A stretch of DNA of 64,000 bases, from positions 5,456,001 to 5,520,000 of the forward strand of contig NZ_CP040018.1 in NCBI RefSeq assembly GCF_005280255.1, written 5' to 3'. Positions 24,570 through 33,298 of the stretch are shown here, piece after piece. Numbering within the stretch: position 1 is the first letter of the stretch; every line of letters begins with the position of its first letter. The notes beneath the pieces are model-generated. The model saw nothing but the letters and a program-made list of their open reading frames with translations, did no database searches and was not told where the DNA came from. The position numbers and the translations under genes are program-made. This stretch comes from Arthrobacter sp. 24S4-2. GTDB taxonomy: Bacteria > Actinomycetota > Actinomycetes > Actinomycetales > Micrococcaceae.

Positions 24570-26053
24570 ATGAATTCCGGTTCCCAGGATGGCCTTTTTG
24601 ATGAAGCTCTCGTGGAGCGGGTGGAGCGTTTTGATGACGGGATCGTTGAGGCCGGTGCTGGTGTGAAGAAGCGGTTCAAATCCTTTGAGCCGGACGCGGT
24701 GATGCTGGTCCCGCCGTCGCTGGATGAGTGGTTGCCGGGCAATCATCTGGCCCGGTTCATCGCTGATCTGGTGTCCCGGGAGCTGGATCTGTCCCGGTTC
24801 TACGGCTCGTATGGGAAGACGAAGGGCCAGCCGCCGTATGATCCGCGGTTGATGGTCCGGGTCCTGCTTTACGGTTACTGCGTCGGGGTGCGTTCCTCCC
24901 GGGAGTTGGAGCGGGCGTGCGTGGACGTGGTCGCGTTCCGTTGGCTGGCCGGGCAGCAGGCACCGGATTTCCGGTCCATCGGCCGGTTCCGCAAACGCCA
25001 TCTCGCGGCGTTGGGGAACGTGTTCCTGCAGGCGCTGGAACTCTGCCGGGCCGCGGGCATGGTCTCCTTGGGCCGGGTTGCCCTGGACGGGACGAAGGTC
25101 CGGGCCAACGCGTCCCGGCGAAAGGCGATGAGCTACGGACGGCTGACCGAAAAACAGAGGATCCTCGCCGCGGAGGTCTCGGACATGCTCGCCGACGCCG
25201 AGGCCGTGGACAGGGAGGAGGATGCCCGGTTCGGGGCGGATACGCGCGGCGATGAGCTCCCGCCGGACCTGGCCGACCGGCAATCGCGGCTGGCGAAGAT
25301 GGCCGCGGCCCGCAAACAGCTCGAAGAGGACGCGGCAGCCAAAGCACGCCAAGAGGCGGAGCAGAAAGCCCGGGACCGCGGCGATGACGACGGGGCGGCT
25401 GCGGCCAAGGGCGAGGAAGCCGCGGCCAAAGCGGAGGTCAGACCGAGGGCCCAGCGCAATTTCACGGACCCCGACTCCCGGATCATGAAGACCGCAGACG
25501 GCTCGTACCACTATTGCTACAACGCCCAGGCCGTGGTCGACGCGGACCATCAGGTCATCGTCGCCACCGATCTGAACAACACCGCGGTGGACGTGCAGCA
25601 ACTGGTCCCGATGACCGAACGCACCGCCGAAACCCTGGGCCGGATGCCCGCCCAATGGACCATTGATGCCGGATATTGTTCAGCAGCCAACCTCGAACAC
25701 GTGAAGGAAATCGAGGCCGCCGGCGGGACCGAGTTCTTCATCGCGACCGGCCGGCTCAAACACGGCGAAAAGGTTCCCGAGACGCCCCGGGGCAGGATCC
25801 CGGCCACCGCCACACTCCGGGAACGGATGGCGAGGAAACTCAAAACCAAGAAGGGCCGGGCCGTTTACGCGCGGCGCAAGGCGATCATCGAACCGGTCTT
25901 CGGCAAATCCACACCCGCCAGGGCAAACACGTACTCCTGCGCGGCCTCGAACAAGCCAAACACGAGTGGGAACTGATGGCAGGCTGTCACAACCTGCTGA
26001 AATTGTTCACTTTCAAAGCCAAAGCCGGTCTCAACGCCCCGGCCGGAGCCTAA
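24570..26053 (+). pseudogene. IS1182-family DDE transposase, C-terminal frameshift
   Basis: Transposase of the IS1182 element. The ATG at 24570 (MNSGSQDGLFDEALVERVER) is preceded by GGGAG. Domains: N-terminal DUF772-type part (LVPPSLDEWLPGNHLARFIA, then SYGKTKGQPPYDPRLMVRVL), the first Asp in VALDGTKVRANAS, an Ala/Glu/Lys-rich coiled insertion (about 200-300), the second Asp in WTIDAGYCS, and the Glu in AIIEPVFG. Just after this Glu, at about 25905, the frame shifts; the native tail QIHTRQGKHVLLRGLEQAKH continues in the +1 frame to 26053. One missing base in GGCAAATCC (one G or C) restores 494 residues. The unrepaired frame ends at 25976 with an unrelated tail. Confidence 0.88.
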
Positions 26054-26143
26054 CCCACGGGCCAAGGCGGCCACGGCTGCCCGGCCATCAAGATGGCAAC
26101 GTGTCACCGGTCAGTAGACAGGACCACCCCTGGATGACGGAAA

Positions 26144-26167
26144 CCACTACCGCCCCACGCTCCTAGG
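26144..26167 (-). repeat. right terminal inverted repeat of the IS element
   Basis: Complement reads CCTAGGAGCGTGGGGCGGTA, the partner of 24480-24503. It ends 18 bp before the stop codon of the convergent small membrane protein gene at 26186. Confidence 0.75.
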
Positions 26168-26185
26168 ACTGCGGCCGGTACGGAC

Positions 26186-26578
26186 CTAGCGGGGGTCGTT
26201 GCCGGGCGTGGAATCCGGCGCAGCGGCGCCCTGGCTCTCCGGGCGCGGATTTCCGGAGCGCGGCGTTTCGGAGCGCGCGGAATGGCCCCCGTGGCCGGAG
26301 GACTTCCTGGAACTCAGGTTCACTCCGGAACCCTTGCCCAGGTGTTCGGCATTGTCCTTGTGGCTCATCGAAAGCATTGCTGCGATGACCAGTGTCACGA
26401 TGAAGGCAATGCCGGCGCCGGTGAAGGCGAGGTCAAAGCGGGGCGACCGGGCGCTGCCGCCGGAGGCGAAGATCAGCACGGCGAAGAAGGCCAGCACCGC
26501 CCAGAACGCGGAGAACATGAGGGGGCCCTTGACCGAGGTCCGCAGTTTGCGCGGTTTTCCTGGTTTCTGGTGTGCCAA
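26186..26578 (-). CDS. small two-helix membrane protein, unknown function
   Basis: About 130 residues from a TTG start at 26576-26578, chosen because GGGAGGAAACACC lies directly upstream. It has a basic N-terminus (AHQKPGKPRKLRTSVKGP), two membrane segments (FSAFWAVLAFFAVLIFA and AGIAFIVTLVIAAMLSM), then a hydrophilic Ser/Gly/Arg-rich tail. Such proteins are common beside membrane genes in Micrococcaceae but I do not know a function. It is 82 bp downstream of the four-or-more-helix protein on the same strand and may share its transcript. Confidence 0.75.
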   Translation of the reverse strand: MAHQKPGKPRKLRTSVKGPLMFSAFWAVLAFFAVLIFASGGSARSPRFDLAFTGAGIAFIVTLVIAAMLSMSHKDNAEHLGKGSGVNLSSRKSSGHGGHSARSETPRSGNPRPESQGAAAPDSTPGNDPR

Positions 26579-26660
26579 GGTGTTTCCTCCCGTGCAGCAC
26601 GGCCGCGGCCGTGCCACTGTATTCAAGCGATTGTTCTACGCCGAGTAGAACCGTTCCCTA

Positions 26661-27260
26661 CTAGTTTACGGCCTCGCTGGAAACCGGCCGCGCATCGTGC
26701 CGCAGGGTCAGTGCCGAGAGAATCCAGAGAACGCCGGAGATGATCGCCCCGCCGCCGGCAACGCCGAGGAGGGCATGCGCTCCAAGGCCGATAAAGAAGG
26801 GCAGCGCCAGGGCGGTGCTGAGGCCGATCACGCCGGATGCCAGCCAGTCACGGGACAGGATGCTGCGTCCGCGGTACAGGAATCCCAGATACAGTTCGGC
26901 AGCTCCGAGCAGGCCCAGGCCAAGGGCCGCAATGACGCCGAATACGAGTTCACTGCCGAGGAACACCACAGCCACTCCCGCGCCCGTCATCGCTGCCGCA
27001 GCGGCTGCCATGATCTTCCCGGCCGGAAGCTTGGCTGCTGCCGGGCCCAGCTTCCCGATTCCACGGATCAGCGTCACGCCGGTGGCAAGCAGGTAGAGCC
27101 CGCCGGCCCAGCCCATTCCCGATGCCGAAGGCGCCGCCCAGAACACAGTCACGGCACCGAACGCCAGGGCCACCAGGGCCCGTGTCAGTACTGGCTTCCA
27201 CAGGTCCGCCGCGGGAGCGGGAAGGGCGGCGGGATCGGCAGGAGATGCGGGAAGGGTCAC
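26661..27260 (-). CDS. polytopic membrane protein (HdeD/DUF308-like)
   Basis: A 199-residue, Ala/Gly-rich membrane protein with about six hydrophobic segments, such as ALVALAFGAVTVFWAAP, GWAGGLYLLATGVTLI, AAAAAMTGAGVAVVFLG, LVFGVIAALGLGLLGAAELY and GAIISGVLWILSALTL. The pattern of three paired helices resembles the HdeD/DUF308 group, but no diagnostic residues are evident and the assignment is tentative. It probably forms a short operon with the small two-helix protein downstream. Confidence 0.7.
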   Translation of the reverse strand: MTLPASPADPAALPAPAADLWKPVLTRALVALAFGAVTVFWAAPSASGMGWAGGLYLLATGVTLIRGIGKLGPAAAKLPAGKIMAAAAAAMTGAGVAVVFLGSELVFGVIAALGLGLLGAAELYLGFLYRGRSILSRDWLASGVIGLSTALALPFFIGLGAHALLGVAGGGAIISGVLWILSALTLRHDARPVSSEAVN

Positions 27261-27325
27261 CCGTCCAGTTTAGTGCGCCGGGGAATCCGCGCGAACCGGG
27301 CCGGCTTTCGGGACTAAATAGGCAC

Positions 27326-28678
27326 TCAGGAGGAGCCTGGGACCATCCACTTGTCGGTCCGTGCCCGGAGGCCCAGCGTCACCGCCCGGGCGCACATGTA
27401 GCCGAGCGAAAATGCCGCCCAGAGCCAGGCCAGCCCCGCCGCGCCGTCGGCACCCCAAACCCTGACCGCCAGCAGCAGCGGAAGGTACACCGCAAGATTT
27501 ACGACGCCGGCAATCGCCAGGTACTTGGCGTCGCCCGCTCCGATGAGGACGCCGTCGAGGACGAACACGAAACCGGCCACCGGCTGACCGGCGGCGAGCA
27601 CCCAAAGGGCGAGCGTCAGGGCGGACTGGACGCCGGCGTCGGACGTGAACAGGCCACCAGCCCAGGGGGCCGCGGCTGCAAGCAGCGCCCCCGTGGCCAC
27701 TCCGAAGCCCGCGCCCCAGCGGATCATGGTCCGGGTCAGCTCGCGGACCTTGGCGGGATTGGCCGCCCCCAACTCCTTGCCGATCAGGGCCTGGGCCGCG
27801 ATGGCCAGCGCGTCCAGGGCGAAGGCAAGGAACGTGAAGATGGTCATCGCCAGCTGGTGCGCCGCCAGGTTGACGGATCCCTGGGCCGTGACCACCAGCA
27901 CCGTTGCGAGGATCGCGATGCGCAGGCTCAGCGTGCGCAGCATCAGCCAGGAGCCAACCCTGGTCATGGAGCGCACTCCCCGCCAGTCCGGCCGCAGCGA
28001 TACCCCGTGGTTGCGGGCGTTGCGGCGGACGATTACCAGGTACACCAGCGCCATGGCCCACTGCGCGACACTCGTACCGACCGCCGAGCCCGTGACGGAC
28101 CAATTGAGGCCATAGACCAGGATGAGGTTGAGAACAATGTTCAACGTGAAGCCCGCGGAGGCGACGACGAGCGGGGTGCGGGTGTCCTGCAGGCCGCGAA
28201 GCACGCCCGTGCCGGCGAAGATCAGCAGCATGGCCATGAGTCCGGGCATGGACCAGCGGAGATAGTCGACGGCGAACTGTCGGACCTCCCCGGAGGCACC
28301 CATCAGGTCAACGAGCAGCTCGGCCCCCACAAAACCCGCCGCTGCCAGCGCGAGACCCAGCACAATCGCCAGCCAGACGCCGTCCCGGCCTGCCGCCAGG
28401 GCCTTGGCAAGCTTGCCTTCGCCGATGGCCCTGGCCACCGCCGGCGTGGTGGAGTACGCAAGGAACACCATGAGGCCCACTGCCGTGTGGAGCACCGCCG
28501 ACGCCAGCCCTACCCCAGCCAGCTGCGCAACCCCGAGATGGCCCACTATGGCGGAATCCGCCAGTAGGAAAAGCGGCTCGGCGATGAGGGCGCCGAACGC
28601 CGGCACTGCCAGGCGGAGGATCTCCCGGGCATTCCGGCTGGCGGGAACAACCCCGGTAGCCTCGCGTGATTCTGGCAC
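27326..28678 (-). CDS. MATE-family efflux transporter (DinF-like)
   Basis: A 450-residue, 12-helix multidrug and toxic compound extrusion protein. Family features include the N-terminal ILRLAVPAFGALIAEPLFLL with ADSAIVGHLG, GVLRGLQDTRTPLVVASAG in the middle, and AHQLAMTIFTFLAFALDALA with QALIGKELGA in the second half. The ADSAIVGHLG motif places it in the DinF branch, which exports cationic compounds coupled to H+ or Na+. No LexA box is visible upstream. It is followed by the HdeD-like gene at 65 bp. Substrate unknown. Confidence 0.92.
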   Translation of the reverse strand: MPESREATGVVPASRNAREILRLAVPAFGALIAEPLFLLADSAIVGHLGVAQLAGVGLASAVLHTAVGLMVFLAYSTTPAVARAIGEGKLAKALAAGRDGVWLAIVLGLALAAAGFVGAELLVDLMGASGEVRQFAVDYLRWSMPGLMAMLLIFAGTGVLRGLQDTRTPLVVASAGFTLNIVLNLILVYGLNWSVTGSAVGTSVAQWAMALVYLVIVRRNARNHGVSLRPDWRGVRSMTRVGSWLMLRTLSLRIAILATVLVVTAQGSVNLAAHQLAMTIFTFLAFALDALAIAAQALIGKELGAANPAKVRELTRTMIRWGAGFGVATGALLAAAAPWAGGLFTSDAGVQSALTLALWVLAAGQPVAGFVFVLDGVLIGAGDAKYLAIAGVVNLAVYLPLLLAVRVWGADGAAGLAWLWAAFSLGYMCARAVTLGLRARTDKWMVPGSS

Positions 28679-28723
28679 AGGTTCAGCCTAACGGGAGAGA
28701 CCTGTCACAAGCCGCCACAAATT

Positions 28724-28772
28724 GTTGACTCTTCAACTAATTCTTGGCAGTGTTAATGATTGAAGTTTCAAT
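28724..28772 (+). promoter_or_regulatory. paired TTGA/TCAA dyads upstream of the DoxX gene
   Basis: GTTGACTCTTCAAC (28724-28737) and ATTGAAGTTTCAAT (28759-28772) are two perfect inverted repeats 35 bp apart centre to centre in the divergent region between the MATE and DoxX genes. They look like MarR-type operators; no MarR gene is adjacent. The first overlaps a possible -35 (TTGACT). Confidence 0.6.
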
Positions 28773-28833
28773 GGCGCGTTCCTCACCTTGCGCACGGCAA
28801 TGTCCCCCGATCTCCTAAAAAGGCGAAACTCCC

Positions 28834-29268
28834 ATGAACCAGTCCACACTGACCACCACAGCACTCACGATCCTGCGCGTCATAGCTGGGTTCCTCTTCG
28901 CAGCCCATGGCTGGCAGAAGTTCAACGAATTCACCATCGCCGGAACCCAGGCCTCGTTCGCCAAAATGGGCGTACCTGCCGCCGAACTGGCAGCCCCGGC
29001 TGTGGCCACCCTGGAGCTGATTGGCGGCGTCGCGCTGATCCTGGGCGTGCTCACCCGCGTCTTTGCCGCCCTCCTCGCGCTGGATATGCTCGGCGCGCTG
29101 TTCCTCGTTCACGCGTCCGCCGGGATATTCGCAGCTACGGGCGGCTATGAGCTGGTTCTGCTGCTTGCCGCCGGCGCCCTGGCACTTGCCCTGACCGGCG
29201 CGGGCAAGATAGCCGTGGATCAGGCGCTGTTCGGCCGCAGCGGCTCAAAGCTCGGTGCCCTCGCGTAG
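28834..29268 (+). CDS. DoxX-family membrane protein
   Basis: A 144-residue protein with four membrane helices: TTALTILRVIAGFLFAAHGW, APAVATLELIGGVALILGVL, VFAALLALDMLGALFLVH, and ELVLLLAAGALALALTGAG. The R-V-I-A-G-F-L-F-A-A-H-G-W-Q-K opening is the DoxX signature. Members are often quinone- or thiol-stress-inducible membrane oxidoreductase components, which agrees with the MarR-like dyads upstream. A GC-rich terminator follows. The actual reaction is unknown. Confidence 0.9.
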   Translation: MNQSTLTTTALTILRVIAGFLFAAHGWQKFNEFTIAGTQASFAKMGVPAAELAAPAVATLELIGGVALILGVLTRVFAALLALDMLGALFLVHASAGIFAATGGYELVLLLAAGALALALTGAGKIAVDQALFGRSGSKLGALA

Positions 29269-29300
29269 GCAGGCATACGCCGCTTACCAACCCAAAGCTC

Positions 29301-29339
29301 GGCGGCGGGCCGGTCACTTTAGGTGGCCGGCCCGCCGCC
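29301..29339. terminator. bidirectional hairpin between convergent DoxX and zinc-chaperone genes
   Basis: 17-bp stem (29301-29317 with 29323-29339, one wobble), 5-nt loop. It is located between two convergent genes. Confidence 0.75.
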
Positions 29340-29376
29340 GCCTTCACTCATCCATGAATATTCTGCTCTGGGAATA

Positions 29377-30726
29377 TTAACCGGAAACGCCGGTCAGTTC
29401 GTTGGGCACATGGGAAAGTTTCGCCGATTTGGTGACCTTACCGGAGGCCAGATCAACCGCGTGGATGCTGCGGCTTGCCGGCTCGGTCACATACGCGGTG
29501 GCCCCCTGCACAAAGAGTGTGGGGCGCGGGTCCTGCCACGTCTCCGGCTCCTCCCATGCCTCCACTACTGCGGTGGTGGAGATGATCTGCCCGGTGAGGG
29601 GGTCAATGGTCCGCAGTGCGCCGTCCGTGCCGAGCACCAGAGCCTCGCCGCCCGGCCCCCGGCCGAGCGAGCGGAAGGAGTAGCTCGCACCGAGCTCCAC
29701 CAGCCGCAGGGTCCCCGCGTCCGTGTTCACGAGCGATACGCGGGTTGGCCGCTCCAGCGCCGCGTCCTTGTCGACTTTGTAGTCGCCCAGGACAACCGGT
29801 GATTTGGGCGAACCGGCCTGGTTTCCCATCCGGCCATAGGCGTCGGGGCTGGCCACCTTGGAAATGCGCCCGTCCCGGTAGATGAGCATGCCGTTTTCAC
29901 ACCCCACCACCACGGCACCGGGGCCCGCTGCCGCCTCGCCGTGTGCGCCCGGGCAGTCTTCATTTCGCAGCAGCTCTGTCCTGTCCTGGCCAGTTCCGGC
30001 CGCCAGGACGGCGATTCCCGATCTCGCCTCGTCATTGCCCAGGGTGACGAGCAATTTCCCTTCCTCCAGCGGCACCGCCACTCCATGATGGGCTTCCGGA
30101 GCGGTGTAGATGTCCGTTGCGGGAACGGTGCCCCCGGCTGCATCTTCCAGCCCGGCGGGGTCGAAGATCTCCACCATTCCCGACCCGTCGCTGAACAGGG
30201 CCGTTTTGCCGGCATGCGCCACGGCATGGCCGGAGTTGCTGGCCTCGAAGGCACCGTTCGTGAGCGCCGGCCGGACGGCATAGGAGTGGCCATGATCGCC
30301 GTGCTTTTCCGTCCAGGCGCCGGCGTCAAAAACCCTGAAGGCATCCCCCGTGGACACCAGCACATGCCTGCCGTCACCCGCGGGGTTCAGGCGGTTGAAG
30401 CCGGGGAGCCCCGTTTCCGCCACCACGGAAAGCGTGGTGGCATCGAGCACGGTGATGCCTTCGGCGTGGGTCAGCACCAATCTGGGCGCCGGCGCCTGAA
30501 CCTCCCGGGGAGAGGAGCTATCAGCCGGCTTCGCAGGTGTTTGCGTGCCGCGGGCAGGGGCGCATCCGCTGAGCAGGAGCACAGCGGATGCCATCGACGC
30601 CACGAGGGACAGGGCACGGGCTCCAACCGGAAAACCGCGCCGGAACCCCGCCAGCCGGCCCTGGGATGAACCTTTGAAACGGGATGGGGGCAGGAAACGC
30701 GTCGGGATACTGCTTTGGATCGACAT
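29377..30726 (-). CDS. aztD: lipoprotein beta-propeller, probable zinc metallochaperone AztD
   Basis: A 449-residue exported protein. A long N-terminus (about 35 residues) precedes the signal ALSLVASMASAVLLLSGC, a lipobox giving a lipid-anchored Cys. The rest is beta-propeller-like with repeated short strands (LVLTHAEGITVLDATTLSVV, GRHVLVSTGDAFRVFDAG). The His-rich loop EKHGDHGHSYAVRP and later His residues (NSGHAVAH, APEAHHGVAV) match the zinc-binding AztD chaperones, which deliver zinc to the ABC-transporter binding protein AztC. A Zur/Fur-like box lies 9 bp upstream of the ATG, supporting zinc-starvation control and a leaderless or very short leader mRNA. No aztABC genes are adjacent. Identification is by motif and regulation, so moderately sure. 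Confidence 0.72.
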   Translation of the reverse strand: MSIQSSIPTRFLPPSRFKGSSQGRLAGFRRGFPVGARALSLVASMASAVLLLSGCAPARGTQTPAKPADSSSPREVQAPAPRLVLTHAEGITVLDATTLSVVAETGLPGFNRLNPAGDGRHVLVSTGDAFRVFDAGAWTEKHGDHGHSYAVRPALTNGAFEASNSGHAVAHAGKTALFSDGSGMVEIFDPAGLEDAAGGTVPATDIYTAPEAHHGVAVPLEEGKLLVTLGNDEARSGIAVLAAGTGQDRTELLRNEDCPGAHGEAAAGPGAVVVGCENGMLIYRDGRISKVASPDAYGRMGNQAGSPKSPVVLGDYKVDKDAALERPTRVSLVNTDAGTLRLVELGASYSFRSLGRGPGGEALVLGTDGALRTIDPLTGQIISTTAVVEAWEEPETWQDPRPTLFVQGATAYVTEPASRSIHAVDLASGKVTKSAKLSHVPNELTGVSG

Positions 30727-30734
30727 AATCTAAA

Positions 30735-30749
30735 TGATAGTCATTCTCA
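30735..30749 (-). promoter_or_regulatory. Zur/Fur-type operator
   Basis: On the minus strand TGAGAATGACTATCA, a 7-1-7 dyad that differs from TGATAAT-N-ATTATCA at two positions. Location just upstream of a zinc-chaperone-like gene favours Zur over Fur. Confidence 0.75.
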
Positions 30750-30881
30750 ATTAGACGGCAAGTCCATGTCTTCTCATCCCGGCCGGACGATTCACGCTCG
30801 GCTACCCCGCATATGGCGGGTGGGCCGGCGTTTGTGTCATTCCGACCCGCCGGTACACCGCGTCATCAGTAAACTCTCAGC

Positions 30882-31859
30882 ATGAGCGAGACTGCCGCCA
30901 ATTCAGTGACCCTCCGCTTCCTTGCGGCCCCCACGGACGTCGGCCACAGCGGCTCCGTTGACGCCGGGACAGTGCTTGAGTGGGTTGACAAGGCCGCCTA
31001 CGCCGCTGCCGTCGGATGGGCCAAGTCCTACTGTGTGACGGCGTATGTGGGCAACATCCACTTTGCCGATCCGGTCAACAGCGGGGACATGGTGGAAGTC
31101 ACCGCCACGATTGTCTACACCGGCCGGTCCTCGATGCATATCCGCACTGTGGTGTCCTCCGGCGACCCCAAAGGCGGGCCTGCCACCATGCGCAGCCAGT
31201 GCATGGTGATCTTCGTGGCAGTCGGCCCGGACGGGAAGCCGGTCCCGGTCACGCCGTTCGAGCCCGCCACTCCGGAGGAAATCGAACAGCGCGACCACGC
31301 GCTGGCGCGGATCAAGGTCCGCGAAGACATCGTCCAGGCCATGAGCGCGCAGGAATACACCGACGCCGGCACCGCCGAGCGCGTTGTCCTGCGGTTCATG
31401 GCTGCCCCCACCGACGTGAACTGGGGAGGCAAGGTGCACGGCGGGATCGTCATGAAATGGATCGACGAGGCCGCCTATGTGTGCGCTTCCCGGTACAGCG
31501 GCAAGGACACCGTGGCCGTGTTTTCCGGCGGCGTCCGCTTCTACCGCCCGCTCCTTATCGGGCATGTGGTGGAAGTGGAGGCGCGGCTGGTGTACACAGG
31601 CACCAAAGGGATGCACATTGCCGTGCACGTCCGTTCCGGGGACCCCAAGGGCCGGGAAATGAACCTCACCACCTACTGCCTGACCGTTATGGTGGCCCGC
31701 GACACTGCCGGCAACTCCGTGCCTATTCCGCCCTGGGTTCCGGTCTCCGAGGAGGACAAGCGCCTGCACGCCCACGCCCGCGAACTGCTGGAAATCAGGG
31801 GAAGGGCGCCCGGAAACAGGCTGCCTAACCACCTGATGTCGACCGGCGGACAACCTTAG
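30882..31859 (+). CDS. acyl-CoA thioesterase with two hotdog domains
   Basis: A 325-residue protein made of two tandem hotdog domains, each of the YciA/Acot type. Domain one: GHSGSVDAGTVLEWVDKAAY, VVSSGDPKGG; domain two: NWGGKVHGGIVMKWIDEAAY, HVRSGDPKGR. The second copy keeps the full GGKVHGG...D catalytic-type loop, whereas the first has SGSVDAG, so the copies may have divided catalytic and structural roles. It would hydrolyse acyl-CoA to free acid and CoA in the cytoplasm. The ATG at 30882 has no Shine-Dalgarno sequence; a TAAACT element 6 bp upstream suggests a leaderless transcript. Confidence 0.88.
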   Translation: MSETAANSVTLRFLAAPTDVGHSGSVDAGTVLEWVDKAAYAAAVGWAKSYCVTAYVGNIHFADPVNSGDMVEVTATIVYTGRSSMHIRTVVSSGDPKGGPATMRSQCMVIFVAVGPDGKPVPVTPFEPATPEEIEQRDHALARIKVREDIVQAMSAQEYTDAGTAERVVLRFMAAPTDVNWGGKVHGGIVMKWIDEAAYVCASRYSGKDTVAVFSGGVRFYRPLLIGHVVEVEARLVYTGTKGMHIAVHVRSGDPKGREMNLTTYCLTVMVARDTAGNSVPIPPWVPVSEEDKRLHAHARELLEIRGRAPGNRLPNHLMSTGGQP

Positions 31860-31915
31860 TCAGCCGGGGCCGTTCGGAGCCATCGGCCGGAACCAACACG
31901 GCAACGGCGTCGCGT

Positions 31916-33298
31916 TTAGAAGCCGCCGCCTCCGGCGTCGGCCGCCATGTTGGCAAAGCGCGAATAGTGCCCCTGGAACGCCACAACGATGTCCTTGGTG
32001 GGGCCGTTTCGGTGCTTTGCAATCAGGATGTCGGCTTCTCCTGCACGCGGCGACTCCTTGTCGTACACGTCTTCGCGGTGGAGCAGAATAACCATGTCCG
32101 CGTCCTGCTCGATGGAACCCGACTCACGGAGGTCCGAGACCATGGGCCGTTTGTCCTGGCGCTGCTCGGAACCACGGTTCAGCTGCGAAAGGGCGATCAC
32201 GGGCACCTGGAGTTCCTTGGCCAGCAGTTTCAAGGCGCGGGAGAACTCGGAGACTTCCTGCTGGCGCGACTCCACCTTCTTGCCGGAGCTCATGAGCTGC
32301 AGGTAGTCGAGGATAACCAGCTTGAGGTCATGCTGCTGCTTCAGCCGGCGGCACTTGGCCCGGATTTCCATCAGGGACATGTTGGGGCTGTCGTCAATGA
32401 ACAGCGGGGCGTCGTTCATGCGTCCCATCGTGGTGGCGATCTTGGACCATTGCTCGTCCTTGATCGTACCCTTGCGGAGATCCTGCAACCCGATGGTTGC
32501 CTCCGCGGAGAGGAGGCGCATGGCGATCTCGTTCCGGCCCATTTCCAGGGAGAACATAACGGTGGCCAGATTGTTCTTGATGGCCGCCGAGCGGGCAAAA
32601 TCCAGCGCGAACGTGGACTTACCCACGGCCGGGCGGGCGGCAATGACGATCATCTGCCCCGGGTGGAGGCCGTGCGTCAGCTCGTCCAGTTCGTAAAAAC
32701 CGGTGGGCACGCCCGTCATCCCTTCACCACGGTGTCCGGAGGCCTCGATTTCATCCACCGTGGATTCCATGACGTCTTTGAGGACCACGTAGTCCTCGGC
32801 CGTGCGACGCTCGGCAACGGCATAGATCTCGGCCTGGGCCTGGTTGACGAGATCTTCGACCTCGCCGTCTGAGCCGTAGCCCAGCTGGACGATCTTGGTG
32901 CCGGCGTTGACCAGCCGCCGCAGGACCGCACGCTCGGCAACGATTTCCGCGTAGTACCCGGCGTTGGCCGCCGTGGGGACGGTCTGGATGAGCTCGTGCA
33001 GGTAGGCCGGTCCGCCGATCCTGTTGATCTCTCCGCGCTTGGTGAGTTCATCAGATACCGTGACGGCGTCCGCTGGTTCGCCGCGGCCATAGAGGTCAAT
33101 GACGGCTTCGTAAATGGTCTCGTGGGCAGGACGGTAGAAGTCCTGGCCACGAAGGATTTCAACGACATCGGCAATGGCGTCCTTGGACAGCATCATGCCG
33201 CCGAGCACTGACTGCTCCGCAGGAATGTCCTGGGGTGGCTTGCGGCTGCCTTCGGAACCCCGGGTGCCTTCGATTGCGTCCAGGTGCGTTACTGACAA
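31916..33298 (-). CDS. dnaB: replicative DNA helicase DnaB
   Basis: Hexameric replicative helicase, 460 residues. I start it at the TTG of 33296-33298 because CGGAGG lies 9 bp upstream and the protein then begins SVTHLDAIEGTRGSEG, soon followed by the N-terminal domain (PQDIPAEQSVLGGMMLSKDA). The RecA-like domain has Walker A ARPAVGKSTFALDF, Walker B-type LVILDYLQLM, and the C-terminal ALSQLNRGSEQR and DADMVILLHRED. No intein interrupts the P-loop or other motifs. It follows the rpsF-ssb-rpsR-rplI cluster at a distance, as in other actinobacteria near the origin. The upstream 0.7 kb is rich in DnaA boxes. Confidence 0.96.
   Translation of the reverse strand: MSVTHLDAIEGTRGSEGSRKPPQDIPAEQSVLGGMMLSKDAIADVVEILRGQDFYRPAHETIYEAVIDLYGRGEPADAVTVSDELTKRGEINRIGGPAYLHELIQTVPTAANAGYYAEIVAERAVLRRLVNAGTKIVQLGYGSDGEVEDLVNQAQAEIYAVAERRTAEDYVVLKDVMESTVDEIEASGHRGEGMTGVPTGFYELDELTHGLHPGQMIVIAARPAVGKSTFALDFARSAAIKNNLATVMFSLEMGRNEIAMRLLSAEATIGLQDLRKGTIKDEQWSKIATTMGRMNDAPLFIDDSPNMSLMEIRAKCRRLKQQHDLKLVILDYLQLMSSGKKVESRQQEVSEFSRALKLLAKELQVPVIALSQLNRGSEQRQDKRPMVSDLRESGSIEQDADMVILLHREDVYDKESPRAGEADILIAKHRNGPTKDIVVAFQGHYSRFANMAADAGGGGF

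Larger units (their letters stand above)
24480..26167 (+). mobile_element. IS1182-like insertion sequence
   Basis: An element of 1,688 bp defined by imperfect terminal inverted repeats of 24 bp (24480-24503 and 26144-26167; 20 of 24 match) and one transposase gene reading outward from the left end. The palindrome CCTAGG occurs at both outer tips, so it could be either the tip of the repeats or a target duplication. No longer flanking duplication is seen. The insertion is at the 3' end of the CGNR gene. The transposase frame is broken near its C-terminus, so the copy may be inactive. Confidence 0.85.

Noticed and set aside
26109..26117. GGTCAGTAG repeated at 24492-24500 and 26109-26117, seemingly a 9-bp target duplication of the IS element
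   Set aside because: The left copy lies inside the terminal inverted repeat, and the true right end is 50 bp further out, so the match is internal or chance.
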